Origin: CAYUKK01 sp964445305
Lineage (GTDB): Bacteria; Acidobacteriota; Aminicenantia; Aminicenantales; UBA8522
Length of the DNA: 15,205 nucleotides
Direction: 5' to 3'
Assembly: GCA_964445305.1 (NCBI GenBank)
Contig: CAYUKK010000142.1
Span: forward strand, 1-15,205
Shown here: positions 6,401-12,941 of the stretch, one piece after another
How the letters are laid out: each line of letters opens with the position of its first letter
Position numbering within the stretch: the first letter of the stretch is position 1
Translations under genes and position numbers: made by a program
Notes under the pieces: model-generated
The model's database searches: none
What the model was told of the DNA's origin: nothing
The model's input: the letters and a program-made list of their open reading frames with translations, nothing else

Positions 6401-7748
6401 GTCGGGCGACATTCTCGTCGGTAAAGTGGCTCCCAAGGGAGAGACACAGCTCTCGCCTGAGGAAAAGCTTCTCAAGGCCATTTTTGGCGAGAAAGCGCTC
6501 GATGTCAAGGATGCTTCCCTTTATTGCTCTCCGGGAGTCGAAGGGACGGTCATCGATGTCCGTATCTTTTCCCGGCGCGGGAGCGAAAAAGGCCCCCGGG
6601 CCAAGGTCATCGAGAAGGAAGAAATCGCCAAGATGAAGCGGAACTTGGATGACGAAATCAGCATCCTGGAGAACGAGAAATGGCGGCGCATTCGCATGTT
6701 TCTCAAAGGAGAAACGCTCGACCGGGACCAAAAAATTTCCGGCCTGTCCTTAAGCAAAGGCGCCAAGCTGACAGACAAGATACTGGACGCGATTGCGCCG
6801 GAGGACTTGACCAAGCTCAAACTCGAGCCGAATGAGGAACGGGATTGGAAAATCAAGGATATCGAGAAGAAGGTCCGTCGTCAGGTCGAAGCCCTTAAAG
6901 CGGAATTCAAGGAAAAAGTGGACACCCTAAAAAAGGGAGATGAACTGGCCCCCGGCGTCATCCAAGCCATCAAGGTCTACATCGCCATGAAACGGAAGCT
7001 CTCTGTCGGCGACAAGATTTCCGGCCGGCACGGGAACAAGGGCATCGTTGCCAAGATCGTCCCTGAAGAAGATATGCCGCGCCTGCCCGACGGGACACCC
7101 ATCGAGATTGTCCTCAACCCCCTGGGCGTTCCTTCCCGGATGAATGTTGGCCAGATTCTGGAAACGCACCTTGGCTGGGCGGCCAAGAAGCTGAACATGT
7201 GGGTGACCACCCCCGTTTTTGATGGGATTTCCGAAACGGAAATCAAAGCTCTTCTGCGGAAGGCCGGCCTTCCTGAGTCGGGAAAGACACCCCTTTACGA
7301 TGGCGTCACCGGAGAGCTCCTGGATCAGGAAGTCACCGTCGGCTATATCTATATGATGAAGCTTTATCATTTGGTCGATGATAAAATCCATGCCCGTTCG
7401 ACGGGTCCGTATTCCCTGATCACCCAGCAGCCGCTGGGGGGAAAAGCCCAGTTTGGCGGCCAGCGGTTCGGGGAAATGGAAGTCTGGGCTCTGGAAGCCT
7501 ACGGCGCCGCCTTCACCCTCCAAGAGCTCTTGACCGTCAAATCGGATGATGTCGAGGGCCGAGCAAAAATCTACGAGGCCATCGTCAAGGGAGATTTGGA
7601 TTTTCAGCCCGGCCTTCCTGAATCCGTCAATGTCCTCATCCGCGAACTGCAGAGCCTCTGTCTCAACGTCGAGCTGGAAAAGGCCGAACGGGAGGAAATC
7701 CTGCCGTGGGGAATCGAGGTTCCCCCTTTACTTAAAGGAGAACGCTGA
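3447..7748 (+). CDS. rpoB: DNA-directed RNA polymerase subunit beta, with cysteine-rich N-terminal insertion
   Basis: Beta is one half of the RNA polymerase catalytic cleft. The 1433-residue frame covers the whole family. The protrusion begins with VRTDFSKI. Lobe regions follow, with an extra segment resembling the proteobacterial insertion near residues 310-380. The rifampicin-pocket segment starts GSSQLSQFMDQ (570-580). The active-site lysines K1190 and K1198 lie in GDKISGRHGNKG. A charged, partly coiled-coil insert occupies about 1055-1170, and the C-terminal clamp segment has GGQRFGEMEVWALEAYGA. Unusual: about 60 extra residues between G86 and C156 carry cysteines 90, 92, 105, 108, 124, 127, 138 and 141, resembling two zinc ribbons. 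In E. coli the matching stretch (G76 to C85) is only about 8 residues. The start is TTG 3447 or ATG 3459 (1429 residues). The TGA stop overlaps the rpoC ATG by one base. Confidence 0.97.
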   Translation: MRVPMRNEPEILNHRLVRTDFSKIGTQFPMPDLLAIQRQSYAEFLQMDLLPEERKDTGLQAALKDVFPISDFKETTQLDFVSYSVGNWECKCGRLKGVENSRPRCKSCGTLLPADIELTEKEICPYCGAMRKIEVPVCEHCGDRVRLKLKYSPTECLQKGYTYSVPLRLKVRLISWEKDPTTKSKRLKHIKEQEVYFGDIPLMTEKGTFIFNGIERVVVSQLQRSPGVFFRPGETKGFFIAKIIPYRGAWVEFEYDAKNTLFVRLDRKKKFLATVFLRALGFGSDEDILRLFYTIYKLIPENGKLFWELAENLEGKTAGEDILAPSSRKVIVSAKTRLTPALIAELKEKGITKVPVWKKDLQGAYALTSIKGKVRVNEEIGDIQLELLTSRGEPFEVFFPEKDRIGMIISNTVKKDLRKDTAQALSEIYRKLRPGEPHTVESTHNLFHNLFFNPQKYNFSRIGRLKLNIKLGLSTSLEEKVLAPMDYVEVIKYLLRLRQGEGSVDDIDHLGNRRVRSVGELIENAFRIGLTRMERTIKEKMTVSSDLSSAMPQDLINSKPVIAALKEFFGSSQLSQFMDQINSLAEITHKRRLSALGPGGLSRERAGFEVRDIQASHYGRICPVETPEGPNIGLISSLSSYARVNEFGFIETPYRKVSNGRIVDFVRILHPGDSDYKIGEVVEKDQYLQKLKQLEKGKIRQYPVVEPYCFYLTAWEEEKYVIAQANAPVDEKGYFIHEFVSARQGGNFKVVPREQVEYIDVSPKQLVSLSAALIPFLEHDDANRALMGSNMQRQAVPLLRPEAPLVGTGIEYLVAKGSGDVIICQRPGVVEFVDAERILVRVDEKQKSKEHDVGTDLYLLTKFLRTNQNTCINHRPIVRRGDRVEKGQILADSSCTHLGELALGRNVLCAFMPWRGYNFEDAIIVSERLIKEDVFTSVHIVEETIEARDTKLGPEEITRDIPNVPENLLRNLDENGIVRIGAYVKSGDILVGKVAPKGETQLSPEEKLLKAIFGEKALDVKDASLYCSPGVEGTVIDVRIFSRRGSEKGPRAKVIEKEEIAKMKRNLDDEISILENEKWRRIRMFLKGETLDRDQKISGLSLSKGAKLTDKILDAIAPEDLTKLKLEPNEERDWKIKDIEKKVRRQVEALKAEFKEKVDTLKKGDELAPGVIQAIKVYIAMKRKLSVGDKISGRHGNKGIVAKIVPEEDMPRLPDGTPIEIVLNPLGVPSRMNVGQILETHLGWAAKKLNMWVTTPVFDGISETEIKALLRKAGLPESGKTPLYDGVTGELLDQEVTVGYIYMMKLYHLVDDKIHARSTGPYSLITQQPLGGKAQFGGQRFGEMEVWALEAYGAAFTLQELLTVKSDDVEGRAKIYEAIVKGDLDFQPGLPESVNVLIRELQSLCLNVELEKAEREEILPWGIEVPPLLKGER

Positions 7749-10700
7749 TGGAAGCAAGACAAGCTCTTTCCCCTAAGGCCAGGGTCGACTTTGACCGCGT
7801 GCGAATCAGCATCGCTTCGCCAGAGAAAATCAAGAGTTGGTCCTGGGGGGAAGTGACCAAGCCGGAGACGATCAATTACCGAACCTTCAAGCCGGAAAAG
7901 GACGGGCTTTTCTGCGCCAAAATCTTTGGGCCCATCAACGACTATGAGTGCCTCTGCGGCAAGTACAAGAGGATGAAATACCGCGGCATCATCTGTGAGC
8001 GCTGCGGAGTCGAAGTGACCAAATCGAAAGTCCGCCGCGAGCGGATGGGTCACATCCAGCTGGCCAGCCCTGTCGCCCACATCTGGTTCTTCAAGAGCCC
8101 TCCGAGCCGCATTGGCTTGGTCCTGGACATGTCGATCAAGGACCTGGAGAAGGTTCTTTATTTTGAATCCTATATTGTCATTGACCCGGGTGAAACGCCA
8201 CTCAAGGAAAAACAACTCCTGTCTGAGGAGGAATTCAAGGAAGCTCAGGAAAAGTATGGGAAGAAATTCCAGGCAGGAATCGGCGCTGAAGCTATCGACA
8301 CCCTTCTGAGTAAGATTGACACAGCCAAGGAAGCGGAGCGGCTGAGGAAGCTGATGAAGAAAGAGACCTCCCAGCAGAGGAAGCTCCGCTATGCCAAGCG
8401 TCTCCGCGTTTTTAAAGCCTTGAAAAAGTCAGGCAACCGGCCAGAATGGATGATCCTCAAAGTCATTCCCGTCATCCCGCCCGACTTGCGGCCGCTGGTC
8501 AGACTCGACGGCGGACGATTCGCCACCTCAGACTTGAACGACCTCTACCGCCGCGTCATCAATCGGAATAACCGGCTCAAGAAGCTCATCGAGCTCAAAG
8601 CACCCGAGCTCATCATCCGCAACGAGAAGAGGATGCTCCAGGAAGCGGTGGATGCCCTGTTCGACAACGGGAAAAGAGGGCGGGTTCATCTCGGGGCTAA
8701 CCGCCGGCCGCTCAAGTCGTTGAGTGAAGCGCTGCGGGGAAAACAGGGGCGATTCCGGCAGAATCTCTTAGGCAAGCGAGTGGATTATTCCGGCCGCTCC
8801 GTGATTGTGGTCGGGCCAGAACTCAAATTGAATCAGTGCGGATTGCCCAAGAAAATGGCCCTTGAGCTCTTCAAGCCTTTTATTTTTCATAAGCTTGAGA
8901 AGGAAGGTCTGGTGCCAAGCGTCAAGATCGCCCGCGAATGGCATGAGCGGGAAAGGCCCGAGGTTTGGGATTATCTGGAGGAGGTTGTGCGGGAGCATCC
9001 CATCCTCCTCAACCGGGCGCCGACTCTCCATCGGCTCGGCATCCAGGCGTTTGAACCCATCTTGATCGAGGGGAAAGCCATCCAAATCCATCCCCTCGTC
9101 TGCGCGGCTTTCAACGCCGATTTCGATGGCGACCAGATGGCCGTCCACATTCCTCTCTCCGTCGAGGCCCAGATTGAGGCTCAAACGCTGATGCTTTCCA
9201 CCAACAACATCCTTTCCCCTGCCCATGGCCGGCCCCTGACGATCCCGAGTCAGGATATGGTGCTTGGATGTTACTATCTGACCCTGGAGAAGAAAGGGCA
9301 GAAAGGCGAGGGGCGTATTTTTTCTTCGCCCGATGAAGTCCTCCTTGCCCTGGAAAATAAGGAAGTCCATCTCCAGGCCCGGATCAAGCTCCGCTTCAGT
9401 GGACCGTTCATGAACTTGGCTACCTACTATGATGACCAGGCGGTAATGACCTGCCCGGTTACGGATGTTCGCAATCGCCTGATTGACACCACGCCAGGCC
9501 GAATCATCTTCAACAACATCCTGCCCGATGGTATTCCGTTTATCAACGGCATGATGAAAAAGAAGGGCTTGGAAAACTTGGTCTTCTATACCTATCTTAA
9601 GGTCGGGCTGAACCCAACGGTGGAGATGCTGGACAAGATGAAGGAGCTCGGGTTTAACCAGGCCACGCTGGCCGGCTTTTCCCTGGGCATCGATGATTTC
9701 ATCATCCCCCAGGAGAAGAACGAGATGGTGAGGAAGGCCGAGAAAGAGGTCCAGGAGATCGAGAAACTCTACCGCGAGGGGACAATCTCGTCGGGCGAAC
9801 GGTTCAATCGTGTCGTCGAAATCTGGGGCTCGGTCACGGATAAAATCTCCAACGCCATGATCGAGGAGATGAGGAGAGTCAGCTTCGAAGGCAACAAGAT
9901 CAATCCCCTTTTCGTCATGGCCGATTCAGGCTCGCGGGGGAATAAACAACAGATCCGGCAGCTCGCCGGCATGCGCGGCCTGATGAGCAAGCCATCGGGC
10001 GAGATCATCGAAACGCCGATTGTGTCCAACCTTCGGGAAGGTCTGAATGTCTTGCAGTACTTTATCTCCACTCACGGGGCGCGCAAGGGTTTGGCCGACA
10101 CGGCTTTGAAGACAGCCAACTCCGGTTATCTCACCCGCAAGCTCGTTGACGTCGCCCAGGAAGTCATCGTCGATGAATCAGATTGCGGAACCCTGAAAGG
10201 AATCAATGTCACGGCCATAGTCGAGAACGGCGAAATCATCGAGCCTTTTGTCGACCGCATCGTCGGCCGGATTGCCCTGGAGCGAGTCGTCAACCCCGAT
10301 ACCAACGAGGTTCTGGTCGAACCCAATCAGGAGATTACCGAAGAAATCGCCCAGAAATTCCTGGAGCTCGGCATTGATAAGGTGAAAATCCGGTCCGTTC
10401 TCACCTGTGAAGCCAAGCGAGGCGTCTGCCAGCTCTGCTATGGCCGCAACATGTCGAGTGGCTCTCTGGTCGAGCTCGGTGAAGCAGTCGGGATCATCGC
10501 TGCCCAGTCCATCGGCGAGCCCGGAACCCAGTTAACGATGAGGACTTTCCATATCGGGGGCATCGCCCTCCGCGGTGCGGAGAGGTCTAAGCTCGAAGCC
10601 AAGAACGATGGTGTCATCCTGTTTAACAACTTGAAGAGCGTCGTCAACAAAGAGGGGGTCATTGTCGTCGTCAACCGGAATGCCAACATTGCCATCCTCG

Positions 10701-11893
10701 ACCACCGCGGCCGGGAAATCGAGCATTACCAGGTTCCTTACGGAGCGAAAGTCTTTGTCCGGGATGGAGACCCCATAAAGGCTCGTCAGGAGTTTGCCGA
10801 GTGGGATCCCTTCAACACGTACATACTGACCGAGGAATCCGGCATTGCCGAATTCTACGATGTTGTTCTCGGCCTGACCATGGAAGAGGTTCAGGATGAG
10901 TTCACGGGCTTGATTACCAAAGTCATCATCGAGCCCAAGGACGAAAAGATGCAGCCACGCATCGAGATTGTCCATCCGACCAAGAAAGACAAGAACAATA
11001 AGCCGCTCGTCCTTAAAAGATATTATCTTCCTTCCCGGGCCAACCTGGAAGTGGAGCCTGGAGAAAAGGTCTTCGCCGGTGACGTCCTGGCCAAGATTCC
11101 GAGGGAAGTGGCCCGAACCAAGGATATCACGGGTGGTTTGCCCCGCGCTGAAGAGCTCTTTGAAGCCCGACGGCCCAAAGCCCCGGCGGTGATCTCTGAG
11201 ATTGATGGGGTAGTCCAGTTTGGCGGGCTCGTCCGGGGATATCGCAAAGTCGTCGTTACCAACGAAAAGGGCGGCGAACGGGAATATCTGATTCCCAAGG
11301 GAGCCCACATGAGCGTGGCTGAAGGTGAGCGGGTCCGTGCCGGAACACCTCTCATGGACGGGCCGGTCAACCCCCACGACATCCTCCGGGTTCTCGGGGA
11401 GAAAGAGCTGGCGGAGTATCTCCTCAGGGAAATCCAGGAAGTTTATCGGCTCCAGGGAGTGACCATCAACGACAAGCACATCGAGATCATCATCCGCCAG
11501 ATGCTCCGCTGGGTCAAAGTGGAGGAAGTGGGGGATACGGAGTTTCTGGTTGATGAGCAGGTGGACAAGTTTGTTTTTCAGGAAGAAAACGAAAAAGTGA
11601 TCCGTAAGGGAGGGAAACCCGCCAAAGCCAGACCTCTTCTCCTGGGGATTACCAAGAGTGCTCTCAGCACGGATAGCTTTATCGCTGCTGCCTCTTTCCA
11701 GGAGACAACCCGAGTTCTGACCGAGGCGAGTCTCTACGGAAAAGTGGATTATCTGAGGAGGCTGAAGGAGAACATCATCATGGGCCGATTGATTCCGGCA
11801 GGCACGGGCTACCGTTACTATCACGATGTCGAGTTGAAAGAGCCAGCCGGGACAGAAGAAGAGCGGGAAGCAGAAGCCCCGCCACAGCGCTGA
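7748..11893 (+). CDS. rpoC: DNA-directed RNA polymerase subunit beta'
   Basis: Beta' is the other catalytic subunit, 1381 residues long. Visible in order are the N-terminal zinc-binding domain with C68, C70, C83 and C86 and the lid/rudder region. The Mg-binding NADFDGD loop follows (456-462, Asp 458/460/462), then the bridge helix around THGARKGLADTALKTANSG (about 773-795). A second zinc site uses C813, C887, C894 and C897. The trigger loop holds M931 and H935 (TMRTFHIGG). About 180 residues follow before TKDITGGLPR (near 1124), which look like the SI3 insertion of E. coli-type enzymes. The C-terminus has GITKASL-like and SFQETTRVLTEA motifs. AAGGAG (7735-7740) lies 7 bases before the ATG, within the end of rpoB. 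The acidic tail (EEEREAEAPP) is not conserved sequence. Confidence 0.98.
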   Translation: MEARQALSPKARVDFDRVRISIASPEKIKSWSWGEVTKPETINYRTFKPEKDGLFCAKIFGPINDYECLCGKYKRMKYRGIICERCGVEVTKSKVRRERMGHIQLASPVAHIWFFKSPPSRIGLVLDMSIKDLEKVLYFESYIVIDPGETPLKEKQLLSEEEFKEAQEKYGKKFQAGIGAEAIDTLLSKIDTAKEAERLRKLMKKETSQQRKLRYAKRLRVFKALKKSGNRPEWMILKVIPVIPPDLRPLVRLDGGRFATSDLNDLYRRVINRNNRLKKLIELKAPELIIRNEKRMLQEAVDALFDNGKRGRVHLGANRRPLKSLSEALRGKQGRFRQNLLGKRVDYSGRSVIVVGPELKLNQCGLPKKMALELFKPFIFHKLEKEGLVPSVKIAREWHERERPEVWDYLEEVVREHPILLNRAPTLHRLGIQAFEPILIEGKAIQIHPLVCAAFNADFDGDQMAVHIPLSVEAQIEAQTLMLSTNNILSPAHGRPLTIPSQDMVLGCYYLTLEKKGQKGEGRIFSSPDEVLLALENKEVHLQARIKLRFSGPFMNLATYYDDQAVMTCPVTDVRNRLIDTTPGRIIFNNILPDGIPFINGMMKKKGLENLVFYTYLKVGLNPTVEMLDKMKELGFNQATLAGFSLGIDDFIIPQEKNEMVRKAEKEVQEIEKLYREGTISSGERFNRVVEIWGSVTDKISNAMIEEMRRVSFEGNKINPLFVMADSGSRGNKQQIRQLAGMRGLMSKPSGEIIETPIVSNLREGLNVLQYFISTHGARKGLADTALKTANSGYLTRKLVDVAQEVIVDESDCGTLKGINVTAIVENGEIIEPFVDRIVGRIALERVVNPDTNEVLVEPNQEITEEIAQKFLELGIDKVKIRSVLTCEAKRGVCQLCYGRNMSSGSLVELGEAVGIIAAQSIGEPGTQLTMRTFHIGGIALRGAERSKLEAKNDGVILFNNLKSVVNKEGVIVVVNRNANIAILDHRGREIEHYQVPYGAKVFVRDGDPIKARQEFAEWDPFNTYILTEESGIAEFYDVVLGLTMEEVQDEFTGLITKVIIEPKDEKMQPRIEIVHPTKKDKNNKPLVLKRYYLPSRANLEVEPGEKVFAGDVLAKIPREVARTKDITGGLPRAEELFEARRPKAPAVISEIDGVVQFGGLVRGYRKVVVTNEKGGEREYLIPKGAHMSVAEGERVRAGTPLMDGPVNPHDILRVLGEKELAEYLLREIQEVYRLQGVTINDKHIEIIIRQMLRWVKVEEVGDTEFLVDEQVDKFVFQEENEKVIRKGGKPAKARPLLLGITKSALSTDSFIAAASFQETTRVLTEASLYGKVDYLRRLKENIIMGRLIPAGTGYRYYHDVELKEPAGTEEEREAEAPPQR

Positions 11894-12016
11894 TCGCCTT
11901 CTAACTTCCTCAAAATCCTTGACATAGAAAGATATTTCTGGTATCATCGACGCATTCGTTCCGAGATTACTTCCTTTCGGGATGAAGCCAAAACTTGAGA
12001 AGAGGAGTGGATTTAT
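11894..12016 (+). other. rpoC-rpsL intergenic region and rpsL leader
   Basis: This 123-base gap is the largest in the window. It contains the promoter above, a roughly 63-base untranslated leader, and the rpsL ribosome-binding site AGAGGAG (12001-12007). The only pairing I see in the leader is a weak CCGA/TCGG near 11971-11989 with a long loop. No L7Ae-like gene, found here in many Firmicutes, is present. Confidence 0.7.
11919..11947 (+). promoter_or_regulatory. Sigma70-type promoter for the rpsL-rpsG-fusA-tuf operon
   Basis: A perfect -35 hexamer TTGACA (11919-11924) is followed by exactly 17 bases and a -10 hexamer TATCAT (11942-11947, five of six consensus bases). The start point would be near 11954, giving a 5' leader of about 63 bases before rpsL. 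It lies 26 bases after the rpoC stop. No intrinsic terminator is visible between rpoC and this promoter, so readthrough from rpoBC probably adds to str-operon transcription. Confidence 0.85.
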
Positions 12017-12406
12017 TTGCCAACCTTCAATCAGCTGGTGAGAAAAGGTAGAGTCCAGAAGAAGGACAAGAGCAAGTCCCCTGCCCTGGAAAACTGTCCC
12101 CAGAAACGGGGTGTTTGTACCCGTGTCTTCACGACGACGCCAAAGAAACCCAATTCGGCCCTGCGGAAGGTAGCGAGGATTCGTCTGACCAATAACATCG
12201 AGGTGACGGGCTACATTCCCGGCATCGGTCATAATCTCCAGGAACACTCGATTGTTCTCATCCGGGGCGGCCGCGTGAAGGACCTGCCAGGCGTTCGCTA
12301 CCATGTCATCAGGGGAGCCCTCGACGCTGAGGGAGTTCAGAACCGGATGCAGGGTCGATCTCGCTATGGAGCGAAGAGGCCTAAAGAGAAGAGAGTGGCT
12401 GTATAG
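12017..12406 (+). CDS. rpsL: 30S ribosomal protein S12
   Basis: This 129-residue S12 has the normal length. S12 lies at the decoding centre and controls accuracy. The signature TTTPKKPNSALRKVAR (about 39-54) and the loop GGRVKDLPGVRYH (84-96) are intact. K43 and K88, the usual streptomycin-resistance positions, are the wild-type lysines. The start is TTG at 12017, giving MPTFNQLVRKGR, which matches the universal S12 N-terminus MPTINQL. AGAGGAG ends 9 bases upstream, so the TTG is well supported despite being an unusual start for such a highly expressed gene. The TAG stop overlaps the rpsG Shine-Dalgarno. This is the first gene of the str operon. Confidence 0.97.
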   Translation: MPTFNQLVRKGRVQKKDKSKSPALENCPQKRGVCTRVFTTTPKKPNSALRKVARIRLTNNIEVTGYIPGIGHNLQEHSIVLIRGGRVKDLPGVRYHVIRGALDAEGVQNRMQGRSRYGAKRPKEKRVAV

Positions 12407-12418
12407 GAGGAAGCGGGG

Positions 12419-12889
12419 ATGCCGAGACGGGGAAAAGTCAGGAGAAAAAAAGCAGCGCCGGACCCGTTTTATAATAGCACCCTGATTTCCAAGTTCATCA
12501 ACATCGCCCTCAAAAGGGGAAAGAAAAGCGTCGCTGAAAGGGTCATCTATGGGGCCATGGACATCGTCAAGCAAAAAACGAAGGAGGACCCGCTCAAGGT
12601 TTTTGAAAAAGCCGTCGAGAATGTCCGGCCTTTGCTCGAAACAAAATCCCGGCGCGTGGGCGGAGCCACCTACCAGGTTCCGGTTGAAGTTGCCCCCGAG
12701 CGGTCCGTTTCCGTGGCCGTGCGCTGGATCCTCGGGTTTGCTCGGGAGCGCAGCGGCAAGAGTATGGAGGAAAAGCTGGCGGCTGAGATCATTGACGCCT
12801 TGAATAATAGGGGCGGCGCCATCAAGAAAAAGGAAGACACGCATAAAATGGCGGAAGCCAATAGGGCTTTTGCTCATTATAGATGGTAG
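12419..12889 (+). CDS. rpsG: 30S ribosomal protein S7
   Basis: At 156 residues this is the standard length for S7, the primary 16S rRNA 3'-domain binder that nucleates assembly of the small-subunit head. The N-terminus (MPRRGKVRRKKAAPDPFYNS) is basic. The family block RRVGGATYQVPVEVAPERS and the C-terminal HKMAEANRAFAHYRW are intact. The ATG is 8 bases after AGGAGG (12405-12410), which overlaps the rpsL stop. The rpsL-rpsG gap is only 12 bases, so the extended S7-binding structure that lies between these genes in E. coli cannot be present in that form. Confidence 0.97.
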   Translation: MPRRGKVRRKKAAPDPFYNSTLISKFINIALKRGKKSVAERVIYGAMDIVKQKTKEDPLKVFEKAVENVRPLLETKSRRVGGATYQVPVEVAPERSVSVAVRWILGFARERSGKSMEEKLAAEIIDALNNRGGAIKKKEDTHKMAEANRAFAHYRW

Positions 12890-12916
12890 TCTCCATTAAC
12901 AAAAGAAGATTGTTCA

Positions 12917-12930
12917 TCCATCGTGATGGA
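12917..12930 (+). promoter_or_regulatory. Small hairpin overlapping the fusA ribosome-binding site
   Basis: TCCATCGTGATGGA is a perfect inverted repeat: a 5-base-pair stem with a 4-base loop. Its 3' arm includes the first bases of GGAGAAG (12928-12934), the fusA Shine-Dalgarno, 7 bases before the ATG. The stem could modestly mask the site. It lies in the 52-base rpsG-fusA gap. It is short and could be chance. Confidence 0.4.
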
Positions 12931-12941
12931 GAAGAAATTCA

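Noticed and set aside
11966..11990. Possible terminator or regulatory hairpin in the rpsL leader
   Set aside because: Only a 4-base stem (CCGA/TCGG) with a long loop and no T-run; not convincing.
12140..12290. Possible streptomycin-resistance changes in S12
   Set aside because: K43 and K88 are wild type and the surrounding loops are intact.
10532..12877. Antisense open frame of 781 codons across the end of rpoC, the intergenic region, rpsL and rpsG
   Set aside because: rpoC, rpsL and rpsG happen to lie in the same reading frame, so their codon bias keeps one opposite-strand frame open across all three. The translation shows no recognisable domain and the sense genes are certain.
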